Assembly: GCF_001939735.1 (NCBI RefSeq)
Contig: NZ_MJIL01000050.1
Span: forward strand, 1,258-65,257
Reading direction: 5' to 3'
DNA: 64,000 nucleotides
Origin: Photobacterium proteolyticum
GTDB lineage: Bacteria; Pseudomonadota; Gammaproteobacteria; Enterobacterales; Vibrionaceae
Shown: positions 27,915-37,391 of the stretch, piece after piece
Layout of the letters: every line of letters begins with the position of its first letter
Numbering within the stretch: the stretch's first letter is position 1
Translations under genes and position numbers: made by a program
The notes under the pieces: model-generated
Seen by the model: the letters and a program-made list of their open reading frames with translations, nothing else
Told to the model about the DNA's origin: nothing
Databases searched by the model: none

Positions 27915-28997
27915 GTGAATCACGTTATATTGTACTGTCGTCCAGGCTTTGAAAAAGAATGTGCCGGTGAAGTTCAGGACAAAGCAAATAAACTGGAGTT
28001 GTATGGTTTTCCTCGGGCGAAAAACAATACCGGTTATGTTGTCTTTGAGTTTTATCAGCAGGGCGATGCCGAGCAGTTCATTAAGTTGCAGCCGTTCTCT
28101 TCGCTGATCTTTGCCCGCCAAATGTTCGCGGCGGCCCCTTTATTGACCGATTTGCCGCAGGACGATCGTATCTCGCCGATCCTCGAGGCAGTAGAAGGCT
28201 TCCCGCGCTGTGGTGAGCTTCGGGTAGAAACGCCGGATACCAATGAGGCCAAAGAATTACTGAAGTTCTGCCGTAAGTTTACGGTGCCGCTACGTCAGGT
28301 GATGCGCAAGAAAGATATCCTGTATGCAAAAGACAATGCATGGAAGCCGGTGCTGCATATTTGCTTTATCGCTCCGGGCTGCTGTTATGTCGGTTATTCG
28401 CTATCGAACAACAACTCGCAGTTCTTTATGGGGATTCCGCGCCTGAAGTTCCCGTCTGATGCGCCAAGCCGTTCGACGCTGAAGCTGGAAGAAGCGTTTC
28501 ATGTCTTTATTCCTCGTGAGGAGTGGGACGAGCGTCTGGCTTCCGGAATGTGGGGTGTCGACTTGGGGGCATGTCCTGGTGGCTGGACCTATCAGCTGGT
28601 CAAACGGTCGATGTTTGTGCATTCGATCGATAATGGCCAGATGGCGCAGAGCCTGATGGATACCGGTCAGGTGAAGCACCATGAAGTGGACGGTTTCAAG
28701 TTTGAACCGGCACGTAAGAATGTTACCTGGATCGTGTGTGACATGATTGAGAAACCGGCTCGCGTCGCACACCTGATGGGAGACTGGATGATCAAGGCGT
28801 GGGCCAAAGAGGCTATTTTCAACCTAAAGCTGCCGATGAAGGGCCGTTACGACGAGGTGCTGCAGGATATCGAAAACCTGAAACAGTATATGACGCAGAA
28901 CGGTGTGAAGTTTAAGCTTCAGGCCAAACACCTGTATCATGACCGCGAAGAGATCACGGTACATATCCAGCGTCTGGACAACCGCTCGCCACATTAA
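27915..28997 (+). CDS. rlmM: 23S rRNA 2'-O-methyltransferase RlmM
   Basis: RlmM (YgdE) methylates the ribose of C2498 in 23S rRNA. The 360-residue protein has an N-terminal THUMP-like domain and a C-terminal Rossmann methyltransferase with the SAM motif [16 protein letters not shown] starting near residue 214, then [10 protein letters not shown] and FNLKLPMK, which carry the Asp and Lys of the K-D-K-E catalytic set. It starts at a GTG 9 bases after ygdD and ends the gcvA transcription unit at the terminator at 29030. Confidence 0.94.
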   Translation: MNHVILYCRPGFEKECAGEVQDKANKLELYGFPRAKNNTGYVVFEFYQQGDAEQFIKLQPFSSLIFARQMFAAAPLLTDLPQDDRISPILEAVEGFPRCGELRVETPDTNEAKELLKFCRKFTVPLRQVMRKKDILYAKDNAWKPVLHICFIAPGCCYVGYSLSNNNSQFFMGIPRLKFPSDAPSRSTLKLEEAFHVFIPREEWDERLASGMWGVDLGACPGGWTYQLVKRSMFVHSIDNGQMAQSLMDTGQVKHHEVDGFKFEPARKNVTWIVCDMIEKPARVAHLMGDWMIKAWAKEAIFNLKLPMKGRYDEVLQDIENLKQYMTQNGVKFKLQAKHLYHDREEITVHIQRLDNRSPH

Positions 28998-29029
28998 TTT
29001 ATGGGCTTGTACCTGCTTCAACGACTAGC

Positions 29030-29057
29030 AAAACGCCATCCTGACGATGGCGTTTTT
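29030..29057. terminator. terminator between rlmM and xni
   Basis: AAAACGCCATC (29030-29040), loop CTGAC, GATGGCGTTTT (29046-29056), with more T's following. An 11-bp stem placed between converging genes. Confidence 0.88.
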
Positions 29058-29083
29058 TATTTTAAAGGCGAGAGGGCGTGTTG

Positions 29084-29857
29084 TTAGTTTGACGCTTGGT
29101 AGCGAATATCCTGCAGATTGAAGCCCAGCTGGAGATCGGTTTTCAGCGAGGCGACCTGCTTGCTGGCGATTGCCGTTTCCCGGTGCCCGTCAATTTTTTT
29201 CTGCCACTTGGCCGGCAAATCCTCGGCGGCGAGCACGGCCTCGAGGTTAGGGTATGAAGAGAGTAATTCCACCGCAGCTTTCGGTCCAATGCCCGGGATC
29301 CCGGGTATTTTGCTGGAGCTGATCCCTGCCAATCCCCAGTAGTCCGGTAGCTGCTCGGGTTTGACGCCATACTCTTTCTCGATAAACGGGCTGTCGAGCC
29401 AGCGTTGCTGGAAGTAATCCCGGATCCGTAGTGTCGGCCGCAGCAGCTGGCAATACCCCTTGTCGGTAGAGACGATGGTTACCTGCTGGCCGCGATCGGC
29501 AACTTTGAGCGCCAGCGTTGCCACTAAGTCATCGGCTTCGTCGCCGTCGGATAGCAGCGAGTCAATGCCGATTGTCATAAAGGCATCCTGGATCTCGTCC
29601 ATCCCTGTCAGCAGCTCAGGCGGCATCGGCTTGCGGCCCTCTTTGTAGTGCGGCAGTAGCTCGGCCCGCCAGCCGCGATCCTCGCCGTGATGATCGAATA
29701 CCGCGACGATATGCGTGGGCTTGCTACTGTCGATGATCTTGCCCAGCGCCTGGCAGCACACCCGTGCCGTATTGCTTACATCGGGTTCGCCGGGTTGGGC
29801 AGCATGGACGCGTCGGATGAGGTTCAGGGCATCAATAACAACAAGATGGATTTGCAT
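29084..29857 (-). CDS. xni: flap endonuclease Xni
   Basis: A 257-residue protein of the 5'-3' exonuclease/FEN family (Xni, ExoIX, YgdG). Features are the N-terminal LVVIDALNLIRRVHA, the acidic cluster DGDEADDLVATLA near residues 105-117, VSTDKGYCQLL, and the helix-hairpin-helix-like KIPGIPGIGPKAAVELL near residues 185-201. Xni acts on flaps in DNA replication and repair. It lies just downstream of ppnN in the same direction with a terminator in between, so it likely has its own promoter. Confidence 0.92.
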   Translation of the reverse strand: MQIHLVVIDALNLIRRVHAAQPGEPDVSNTARVCCQALGKIIDSSKPTHIVAVFDHHGEDRGWRAELLPHYKEGRKPMPPELLTGMDEIQDAFMTIGIDSLLSDGDEADDLVATLALKVADRGQQVTIVSTDKGYCQLLRPTLRIRDYFQQRWLDSPFIEKEYGVKPEQLPDYWGLAGISSSKIPGIPGIGPKAAVELLSSYPNLEAVLAAEDLPAKWQKKIDGHRETAIASKQVASLKTDLQLGFNLQDIRYQASN

Positions 29858-29876
29858 AATGGTGGTTAACGTTGAT

Positions 29877-29904
29877 CAAAAAAGGGCCGATACAGGCCCT
29901 TTAT
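29877..29904 (-). terminator. terminator of ppnN
   Basis: On the minus strand AAAGGGCC, a 6-base loop and GGCCCTTT are followed by a T-run (A's from 29877 on the plus strand). It lies 60 bases past the ppnN stop. Confidence 0.8.
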
Positions 29905-29966
29905 TGTACGCACTGGATCGTCAGAGTGTAACCGCCGAGTGCCGAATAACGGATAATTTCAGCGAG

Positions 29967-31346
29967 TTATTTGCCATTGCCGTTACCGGGAGCAGTGATG
30001 ATTTCGTAACATGGTACGTAGCGACTTCCCGGCAGCTTCATCCGCTGCTGCTCGACGAAGTTTTTCAGCAGTTTGTCCATTCGCTTCATCAGCGCGATAT
30101 CACCGTCGATTTGGAATGGCCCCTTGCGCTCGATTTCTCGGATCCCCTCTTCCTTGACGTTTCCGGCGACGATGCCAGAAAATGCGCGGCGTAGATGGGC
30201 TGCCAGATGCTCGGGACGCTGGTTCATGTGCAGATCGAGGCTTGCCATTGATTCGTGGGTCGGCTCGAACGGCAGCTGGAACTCCGGTGGGATCTTGAGC
30301 GACCAGTTATAGCTGTAGGCATCACCGGTTGCCAGGCGCTGCTCTTTGATCAGAGGCATTGCGGCCTTCATTACCCGGGCAACCTTTGCCGGATCATCAA
30401 TGATGATTTCGTAATGCTTGGTCGCAGCTTCGCCAAGGGTGTCCTTGATGAAGCTATCAAGGGTGCGGAAGTACGGTTCGCTCTCTTTCGGGCCGGTCAA
30501 TACCAGCGGCATCGGCTGGCTGGCATTTTCCGGGTGCATCAGGATCCCCAGGATATAGAGCAGCTCCTCGGCTGTACCGGCGCCGCCCGGGAAGATGACA
30601 ATACCGTGGCCGGCCCGGACAAACGCCTCCAGACGTTTTTCGATATCCGGCAGGATCACCAGTTCGTTGACAATCGGGTTCGGTGGCTCGGCGGCAATGA
30701 TTGACGGCTCGGTCAGGCCAATAAAGCGGCTTTGCGAATAGCGTTGTTTGGCGTGGCCGATAGCAGCGCCTTTCATAGGCCCTTCCATGGCTCCCGGGCC
30801 GCACCCGGTACAGATATTAAGCTCGCGCAGTCCCAGTTCATGGCCGACTTCGCGGGTGTATTGATACTCTACCGGGTTGATCGAGTGGCCGCCCCAGCAG
30901 ACGACAATGTTCGGATCTTCACCGGAGCGGACGGTCTGGGCATTGCGCAGTACGCTGAAGACAAAGTTGGTGATGTGCGGTGCGCTGGTCAGGTTGATGT
31001 CGTTTCGCTGCTTGACGTGCATATTGACGTAGACGATGTCCCGCAGTACCGCGAACATATGCTCCTGAATACCGCGAATGATCCGGCCGTCGACAAAGGC
31101 ATGCTCGGGTGGGTTCATCAGCTCGAGTTTGATCCCGCGCTCCCTGCGCATGACGTTGACATCAAAGCTTTTGTGCTTCTCCAGAAGCTCCTTCGAGTTG
31201 TCGGTGTGGCTACCTGAATTGAGCACGGCAAGCGAACAGTTGCGATACAAACGGTATAACTCGCTGGATGCCGTTGCCTTCAGGCGGTCTACTTCCAGCT
31301 GTGAGAGTAGATCCATGGCACCGACAGGACTGATATGAGTAATCAT
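29967..31346 (-). CDS. ppnN: nucleotide 5'-monophosphate nucleosidase PpnN
   Basis: PpnN (YgdH) cleaves nucleoside monophosphates to base plus ribose 5-phosphate; in E. coli it is stimulated by (p)ppGpp. The 459-residue form starts [20 protein letters not shown], like E. coli; a six-residue longer start is rejected. The catalytic LOG-type motif is [12 protein letters not shown], with [16 protein letters not shown] upstream. The PpnN-specific N- and C-terminal domains are both present. Confidence 0.94.
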   Translation of the reverse strand: MITHISPVGAMDLLSQLEVDRLKATASSELYRLYRNCSLAVLNSGSHTDNSKELLEKHKSFDVNVMRRERGIKLELMNPPEHAFVDGRIIRGIQEHMFAVLRDIVYVNMHVKQRNDINLTSAPHITNFVFSVLRNAQTVRSGEDPNIVVCWGGHSINPVEYQYTREVGHELGLRELNICTGCGPGAMEGPMKGAAIGHAKQRYSQSRFIGLTEPSIIAAEPPNPIVNELVILPDIEKRLEAFVRAGHGIVIFPGGAGTAEELLYILGILMHPENASQPMPLVLTGPKESEPYFRTLDSFIKDTLGEAATKHYEIIIDDPAKVARVMKAAMPLIKEQRLATGDAYSYNWSLKIPPEFQLPFEPTHESMASLDLHMNQRPEHLAAHLRRAFSGIVAGNVKEEGIREIERKGPFQIDGDIALMKRMDKLLKNFVEQQRMKLPGSRYVPCYEIITAPGNGNGK

Positions 31347-31496
31347 GGTTACCTCCCTGGTCACGATGAAACGGCTTTACTCACGCTGTTCTAATTATTT
31401 TGGAAGAGTAAGTAAGCAGAGCCGGAGAGAGAAAATCTCAGAGGTGTTTTTAAGGCGCTCACATTGTTGCGTATGTTCCTTAAAAATCAGTCTGTG

Positions 31497-31761
31497 ATAC
31501 CAAGCAGAATAATTACCAGTTCTATCAGCGAGACTGAAAAGGCTCTGATACAAGGCGCTTGATTGTAGGTATATGGTCTATCCATCAAAATCAAGCAACA
31601 TGGTAGCTGAGTCTTTACAACTCGCCCTTCGGGAGTTTGCCAGCAGCTTGATAACGTCACCAAATTGCCTCGATGTAGAAGCACTATACCATCAGCAATT
31701 TGGTTTGTTCTGAACCTGCTGGCTATGCTCTGATTGAATATGTAATTGTTCTGCTTGGTAT
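31497..31761. mobile_element. second MITE-like element, upstream of ppnN
   Basis: The segment begins ATACCAAGCAGAATAATTAC (31497-31516) and ends GTAATTGTTCTGCTTGGTAT (31742-31761); these are reverse complements at 19 of 20 positions. If the true ends are CCAAGC and GCTTGG, a TA lies on each side. There is no transposase; a 94-codon open frame across it is not protein-like. The termini differ from those of the csd element, so this is a different family. The interval 31347-31846 holds nothing else evident beyond the ppnN promoter. Confidence 0.68.
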
Positions 31762-31846
31762 TATTCACCATACACAGGGATACGCGATTTGACCAGAAAT
31801 TGATGTGCCAGATGTTGGCTAGGTGTGAGTTTTTAGTTATAGAAGG

Positions 31847-33406
31847 CTAGGAGATCCATAGCATACGGTTACGGCCGGTACTTTTAGCACTGAACAGCGC
31901 CTTGTCGGTCCGCTCGATGATGTCAGTCGGGGTGTCATTGCCGTCGAATAGCGTGGCACCGATGGAAACGCTGATAGAGACATTTTGATCCCGGAAACGG
32001 AACGGTAGCTGGGCAATTGTCTCGCGGATTTTGCTGAGACATTTGTTACGCTCTTCCTCGTTGGTATCAGGGAGAATGATCATAAACTCGTCGTCACCGA
32101 AGCGGGCGATAAAGTCGGTATCTGTCAGCATCTGGCGGATAGTCCGTGCAATGATCTTCAGCACCTTATCGCCGGCGAGGTGGCCGTAGCTGTCATTGAT
32201 CTCTTTAAAGTGGTCAATGTCGATCATCGCCACACAGACCGGATGCTGATAGCGCAGCCAGCGACGGTACTCATGCTCGAGGCGATCGTTAAGGGCGGCG
32301 CGGTTGTAGACCCGGGTAAGGTTATCAAGGAACATCTTCCGTTCCTGATCATTGAGCCGGCGACGGAAGTCCTGAGTCTGCTCGAAGAGGTTATTGATCT
32401 TATTTTCGTTAAAGCCCAACTGCTCAATCAGTGCTCTTTCGCGCTTCTCGAGGGCCTTGTTGCGCTCGGCCAGCACCAGCAGCTCCTTGGTAAGCTCGGT
32501 AAGCGTCGGCCGCCAGTGCTCCAGGTTCTTCTGCTCGCTGAGCCCCTGGCGAATAGAGGTAGCCAAATCGGCCAGCTCGGAGGTCATTTCGCTGCGGTGT
32601 TCGTAGATTGCCTCGCTTTGGCCGACACTCTGATTGGTGGTTTTTTGCAGCGTTGCCAAGTCGCTGTTTACACTGTCGAGAAACTGCTGGGATGAACGGC
32701 GCTCCTGGCGTGTTCCGTCAAGCACCTGGCGCAAGACTTCCAGAGACAGTTCAATCAAGTTTTGTGGCGTTGCACCGATCAGAAGCTGGTTGCGAATACT
32801 CAGCAGCTTGTCACCGGCCTCGCCGTCAAAGTCGAGTTCGGTGATCAGACGCTGTAGCTCGCTGGTCAGTTGTAGCTGCAGATCATGATCCAGGCTGTCC
32901 TTCTTCACCATGGCTTCACTGGACACGGCCATGAGCTTGAGTGCGCGCTCGTACAGCTCCAGAATACGGATGACCTGCTTGTGGGTCTGGGCCAGTGTCT
33001 CAGAAGGCTGGCCGAGTAAATTACGCAGTTCCCTTTTTAGCTGGGCCGGCAAGCCGTGAACGCGTTTCAGGGTTTCGCCGCTTTGCCCAATCTGTTGTTC
33101 GAGTCGCTGGGTTTCTTTTTCGGTAAAGTTGGCCTGACGAGTGACAAGGCGCTCAATAATCGCCAAGCGGGGGATAAGTTTGCTGACATCCTTGTGTTGT
33201 TCCAGCTCGGATCGCAGCTCGGCAAGCTTGTGGTCTAGCTCGCTATCGAGCCCGCGGCAGGCAACAGACAAACGACTGATCAAACGCTTGAGTATCACTA
33301 TTTCGCGACGAGACTTCAGGGAAGCATCGCGGTAGGATAATTGAGCTTGGTCCAAACGTAGTCTCAATTTACTCACTTCAGAGACTACGGCGTTTATATC
33401 AGTCAC
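31847..33406 (-). CDS. coiled-coil GGDEF protein, probable diguanylate cyclase
   Basis: A 519-residue soluble protein. Residues 1 to about 340 are mostly helical and rich in Leu, Gln, Glu and Arg, suggesting long coiled coils; no transmembrane segment or signal is seen. A GGDEF domain follows, with LTRVYNRAALNDRLEHEYRR, MIDIDHFKEINDSYGHLAGD and the active-site motif GDDEF at residues 437-441 instead of GGDEF. The RxxD product-inhibition site is absent (TDTD at that place). The second glycine is therefore replaced; activity is plausible but unproven. It starts at GTG. The next upstream gene also encodes a GGDEF-like domain. Confidence 0.85.
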   Translation of the reverse strand: MTDINAVVSEVSKLRLRLDQAQLSYRDASLKSRREIVILKRLISRLSVACRGLDSELDHKLAELRSELEQHKDVSKLIPRLAIIERLVTRQANFTEKETQRLEQQIGQSGETLKRVHGLPAQLKRELRNLLGQPSETLAQTHKQVIRILELYERALKLMAVSSEAMVKKDSLDHDLQLQLTSELQRLITELDFDGEAGDKLLSIRNQLLIGATPQNLIELSLEVLRQVLDGTRQERRSSQQFLDSVNSDLATLQKTTNQSVGQSEAIYEHRSEMTSELADLATSIRQGLSEQKNLEHWRPTLTELTKELLVLAERNKALEKRERALIEQLGFNENKINNLFEQTQDFRRRLNDQERKMFLDNLTRVYNRAALNDRLEHEYRRWLRYQHPVCVAMIDIDHFKEINDSYGHLAGDKVLKIIARTIRQMLTDTDFIARFGDDEFMIILPDTNEEERNKCLSKIRETIAQLPFRFRDQNVSISVSIGATLFDGNDTPTDIIERTDKALFSAKSTGRNRMLWIS

Positions 33407-33483
33407 GTTGTAGAAAAATTACCTTTTTAGATGGGGCCCTTTCTTATCAGCATGTTAGATTGCGGGCGACGAAATATGCTAGC

Positions 33484-33529
33484 AAAAAAGGTCGAACAAT
33501 TCATTGTTATCGGCGAATTGGCCGATAAC
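33484..33529 (-). terminator. hairpin with T-run after the TPR protein gene
   Basis: GTTATCGGC (33506-33514), loop GAATTG, GCCGATAAC (33521-33529): a perfect 9-bp stem 10 bases past the stop of the TPR gene. A six-T run on the minus strand lies 16 bases further on, too distant for a textbook terminator. Confidence 0.4.
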
Positions 33530-33538
33530 TGCAGCAGT

Positions 33539-35818
33539 CTAAATGATATTTTTGTCAGAATCGTGATCATTATTCCAGATGATGTCGTAGGCCGACGAGC
33601 TCTGTACTTTGACTAACCCATTGTCAATGCCCTGCAAACAGGCTTTGCGGATATTATCACTGGCAAAGCTGGCTGCCGGCGCTGCATCGATTGCACTGAG
33701 GTGAACCCATTGACTGCCTGGCTCTTTTTTGCTGATCAGGCGGGCGGCATTAGCTGCCATGAGCAGGATATCCAGCAGCTCATGGTCGTTAATCGCCGTA
33801 TAGGCTCTGGGCAGGAAGGGGTATTCCGCCATGCCGATGCGTACCCGGTTGTCAATTTGGCGGTTGTCCAGGAAGTTGTCGATTAACTGCTGGATAGAAC
33901 CTGCCAGCTGGTCCGGTGCGGTATCAAGACGCGAATTCGGCTCGATATACAAGAACATGGCATCGGAGAAGTGATACAGGCGGGCCGGTTCGCAGACTTG
34001 TTCCTTGAGGTATTCACCGAACTGGCGTTCGATTTCCAGCCCTTTCTGGTAACCATGCTCGAGATAAATATGCTTGAGGAAGGGCACCTCGAACAGGGCA
34101 AAGCGCAGCCTGTCGCTAAGCGGCTCGTTGATGATTTCACCCAGGTGCCACTGCTCAAAGTTGGCACTGCTTTGCTGCAGGGAGTTAGGCAGGCGGGCGG
34201 TGAGCATGCGCAGGTTGCGCAGTCCGCTTCTCGGGTGGGTGTAAAACTCGGTCCGCAGGCGCATCAGGCGAGTTTGCAGCTGCTTGGCAACGCGGTGGCG
34301 GCGCAGCAGAACAATCAGTATAACCAGAATAAAGCTGAGCAGGAAAATGGTGACGTTCTTCTGTTTGTACAGGGCTTTCTCGCTTTCGAACTGTTGACGT
34401 TCCATTTCTTCCAGCTGTAGCGATCGCTCCAGCATACGCTGCTGTTGCTTGAACACCTCGACATTGCTTTTGACCTGATCTTCCTGCTTGCTCGAAAACA
34501 GCTGTTCATAGCGTCGTTGGCTGAGCAGGGCATTGTAATAGTCATTTTGTTGCTCAAATGCTGCCGAGAGCACGGTTTCGCCCATTAACTGCAAATCAAG
34601 ATCGCCAAGTCTGCTGGCGGCGATCAATCCCGACTGCAGGGTTGAAACGGCTTTTTCGGTCCGGCCTTCAGCCAGTTCCAGCTGGCCTTGCAGGATCTGC
34701 GCCTCAGCCTGGATCGCCTCGTTGTTGCTCAAGGTGGCCAACTGGCGGGTATGTTGCAGGTACTGCTCGGCTTTGGGGTAGTTGTAGAGCTGCAGGTATA
34801 CCCGGGCAATATTCAGGCGCAGGCGAGCCGAGCGGATATCATGCTTGAGCTGGTTTTCCTGATCCAGGGCGTTGAAGTAGTGGACAAGGGCAAGATTGAA
34901 CCGTCCCTGCTGCTCGTAGATCGAAGCGATAAGAGCCAGTGTTTTTGCCAGCGGCAATGTCTGGTTGAAGTGCTCGAAAAACTCGCCGGCCTGGGTGGCG
35001 TGCTCAAGAGCTTTGTCAAAGACCTTGCGCTGTTCAAAGAGGTTGGCGAGTTCGAAATTGGCTCGGGCAACCTTGGCGCTATCTTCCTGTTCGACGGCCA
35101 GCCAGTAGCCACCCAGCAGCCGGTCGAGAGCCAGATCGAAGTGGCGGTGCTCGAGGTAATGGTGTCCGATAGTCAGCTGGTAGTTAATGACCTCGCCGCT
35201 GTCATCAAGACTCATCAGGTACCGTTTGGCCTTGATAAATAGCTTTTCGGCCTTGTTCTCGTCGTCGAGGTGGGATTCGATGATCGCTCGCTGCAACAGC
35301 GACTGGTACTGCAGTACTTTGACCTGCTTGGTGAGCTGAAGGGCTTTTGACTGTTCGATCTCTTTATCGACCTGATCCAGCATATTCAGTGCCGTGGCAC
35401 TGTTTTTCAGGTTATCCCAGTAAATCCGGGCGTGGATAAGCCGGGTTTCGAGGGTGGTAAAAGACAAGTCATTTTCGGCTGCTAGCTTTTCTGCTTTCTT
35501 GACGGTATTGATCGCCTCTTCAGGCAGGTTGAGCAGCGAGAAGGCTCTGGCCTGAATTTGCAAGGCGTTGATGGTGTTCAACGGGGTCCGGACGGTATGA
35601 TCGGTTTCGTCATTGACATGAACACGGGACAGTTCTTTGGGATCGCTAAGGCGGCGCTGGTCGAGATAGCGGGTGGTCATCTCAAGGGATTTGTCCGGGC
35701 TGGTTTGAAGCAGCTCATTGGCATCAGCCAAAATTGGCGTGGTATAAATTTTCGCATTTGCAGTAAAGGACGTCGCTAGGATCACCAGCAGTCCTACCAG
35801 CCAACGGCTCAGACACAT
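33539..35818 (-). CDS. TPR membrane protein with degenerate GGDEF domain
   Basis: A 759-residue predicted sensor. The ATG at 35818 gives a signal peptide (SRWLVGLLVILATSFTANA) and has AAGAATAAG upstream; an 18-base longer TTG start lacks a ribosome site. The exported region to about residue 470 consists of tetratricopeptide-like helical repeats, followed by a coiled coil, one membrane helix near residue 490-510 (IFLLSFILVILIVLLRR) and a cytoplasmic domain. That domain follows the GGDEF layout (HPRSGLRNLRML in place of D-x-L-T-G-L-x-N-R-R) but its active site reads FSDAMF at residues 617-622, so it cannot be a normal cyclase. It may act as a regulator of the neighbouring GGDEF protein. Confidence 0.75.
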   Translation of the reverse strand: MCLSRWLVGLLVILATSFTANAKIYTTPILADANELLQTSPDKSLEMTTRYLDQRRLSDPKELSRVHVNDETDHTVRTPLNTINALQIQARAFSLLNLPEEAINTVKKAEKLAAENDLSFTTLETRLIHARIYWDNLKNSATALNMLDQVDKEIEQSKALQLTKQVKVLQYQSLLQRAIIESHLDDENKAEKLFIKAKRYLMSLDDSGEVINYQLTIGHHYLEHRHFDLALDRLLGGYWLAVEQEDSAKVARANFELANLFEQRKVFDKALEHATQAGEFFEHFNQTLPLAKTLALIASIYEQQGRFNLALVHYFNALDQENQLKHDIRSARLRLNIARVYLQLYNYPKAEQYLQHTRQLATLSNNEAIQAEAQILQGQLELAEGRTEKAVSTLQSGLIAASRLGDLDLQLMGETVLSAAFEQQNDYYNALLSQRRYEQLFSSKQEDQVKSNVEVFKQQQRMLERSLQLEEMERQQFESEKALYKQKNVTIFLLSFILVILIVLLRRHRVAKQLQTRLMRLRTEFYTHPRSGLRNLRMLTARLPNSLQQSSANFEQWHLGEIINEPLSDRLRFALFEVPFLKHIYLEHGYQKGLEIERQFGEYLKEQVCEPARLYHFSDAMFLYIEPNSRLDTAPDQLAGSIQQLIDNFLDNRQIDNRVRIGMAEYPFLPRAYTAINDHELLDILLMAANAARLISKKEPGSQWVHLSAIDAAPAASFASDNIRKACLQGIDNGLVKVQSSSAYDIIWNNDHDSDKNII

Positions 35819-35924
35819 ACTTATTCTTAAACCCAAAAAAACAGTAGGTCTTAATATTACTGGCTTGGTGAATCAAGTCCAGCAAAGTACACGTTTTTGC
35901 TGGACTTATTCTATCTAGGCGGGG

Positions 35925-36770
35925 TTACTGTCGAGCGAGGCGGAAGTTGTTGCTCGGCGTTTTGCCCTGGTTGGTACGGTATGGGTTGATATCCAGACCG
36001 CCTCGACGGGTGTAGCGAGCGTAAACTGTCAGCAGCTCCGGCTGGCAGTATTTCATCAGGTCGGTGAAGATACGCTCGACACACTGCTCGTGAAATTCGT
36101 TATGGTTACGGAAAGAGATCAGGTAACGAAGTAGCTTTTCGCGATTGATCTTTTTGCCCTTGTACGAAATTCTCACGCTGCCCCAGTCCGGCTGGCTGGT
36201 GATCAGGCAGTTGGACTTGAGCAGGTGGCTGTTCAGCTCTTCGCTGACAATGTCGCCCTCGGCAGCGCCTTCCAGGTAGTCAGGATTGAACTCGTAGTCG
36301 GCAATCTCGATATCCTGGTTATCGATACACTCACCGGTAAAGTTGACAATCGGCTGGTTGTCGAAGTCTTCCAGCGGCTGGATCGTGACATCGACGTCGG
36401 CACCGGCGCAGGCGGTAAGATCTTTTTGCAGGGTATCTGCGATGTCTTGCCAGCTGGCAAATCGGGTTTGGTTGAAGCTATTGAGGTAGAGCTTGAATGA
36501 TTTGGACTCGATCAGGTTCGGGCTGGATGCCGGAAGGCGGACTTCACCGATAGCGACTTGCGGCAAGCCTTTGCTATTGAGCCAGGAAAGCTCATACAGT
36601 GTCCAGATGTCATAGCCGGTAAATGGCAGGTTGTCTCCCAGCGCTAAATCGTCGCGGTTTAGGCTTCGTGGTACCGGCTGAAGTAACGATGGGTCATACT
36701 GATCTTTATACTCGGTGCTCTGACCGAGTGTTAAGCCGGCTAATTCTTTAGCGTCTTTATATTTGCTCAT
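35925..36770 (-). CDS. queF: 7-cyano-7-deazaguanine reductase QueF
   Basis: QueF reduces preQ0 to preQ1 with NADPH in queuosine synthesis. The 281-residue protein is the long bimodular type. It has the QueF motif [13 protein letters not shown] (residues 88-100) and the nucleophilic Cys188 in [14 protein letters not shown]. It is divergent from syd with about 60 bases between the two start codons, as in E. coli. Confidence 0.95.
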   Translation of the reverse strand: MSKYKDAKELAGLTLGQSTEYKDQYDPSLLQPVPRSLNRDDLALGDNLPFTGYDIWTLYELSWLNSKGLPQVAIGEVRLPASSPNLIESKSFKLYLNSFNQTRFASWQDIADTLQKDLTACAGADVDVTIQPLEDFDNQPIVNFTGECIDNQDIEIADYEFNPDYLEGAAEGDIVSEELNSHLLKSNCLITSQPDWGSVRISYKGKKINREKLLRYLISFRNHNEFHEQCVERIFTDLMKYCQPELLTVYARYTRRGGLDINPYRTNQGKTPSNNFRLARQ

Positions 36771-36833
36771 ACTGTCCTGGACACACTTGGATTAGAATAT
36801 GCGAAGTGTACTTAATCTTTAATGAGGTTGCGA

Positions 36834-37388
36834 ATGAATCATCCTGTTGCGGTCGCTTTATCTGACTTTTCGTCCCGTTTTTTACAGGCTTGGCGTGATG
36901 CCGGTCAAGGTTTTCCCCGGAGCGAGGATTTGGTTGGGCTGGAGTCGCCGTGTGTTGAAACCGATTCTGGTTATGAAGTGACCTGGAAACCTGTTGCGCG
37001 CGAGCCGATGGGGGACCTCTCCGGGGTAGAAAAAGGGATCGAGCTTCGCCTCCATGAAGATATCAGTGTTTTTTACGGCGCACAGTTCAGTGGCGATATG
37101 GCCGCCCGGTTCCGTGAGCTGGAATTTGACCTGCTGCAGGTATTTAGTGAAGACGACAGCCTGCGTCTGCAGGAGAATATTCTGGGCCATCTGGTTATGC
37201 AGCGCCGCCTGAAACTCAAACCGACGGTCTTTATCGGTGCGCTGGAGGCGGAGGAACAGGTGATCTCTATCTGCAACCTGACCGGACAGGTGATTTTGGA
37301 AACTCTGGGCAAGACGACTCGTGATGTATTGGCGGCAGATGTCGAAACCTTCCTGCAGCAGTTAGAACCGGTTGTAAGAGAGTGCTGA
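36834..37388 (+). CDS. syd: SecY-interacting protein Syd
   Basis: A 184-residue cytosolic protein of the SUKH/Syd family; E. coli Syd binds SecY and is thought to check translocon assembly. Matches include the FYGAQFSGDM region and the C-terminal LGHLVMQRRLKLKPTVFIG followed by VISICNLTGQV. The ATG at 36834 (MNHPVAVAL) has TGAGG upstream and is preferred over a start 12 bases earlier. In E. coli syd flanks csrB on one side; here three csrB-type genes lie downstream after three small genes. Confidence 0.9.
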   Translation: MNHPVAVALSDFSSRFLQAWRDAGQGFPRSEDLVGLESPCVETDSGYEVTWKPVAREPMGDLSGVEKGIELRLHEDISVFYGAQFSGDMAARFRELEFDLLQVFSEDDSLRLQENILGHLVMQRRLKLKPTVFIGALEAEEQVISICNLTGQVILETLGKTTRDVLAADVETFLQQLEPVVREC

Positions 37389-37391
37389 TTT

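Noticed and set aside
31487..31771. 94-codon minus-strand frame upstream of ppnN
   Set aside because: Its ends coincide with the terminal repeats of the second miniature element; the sequence is explained by the element.
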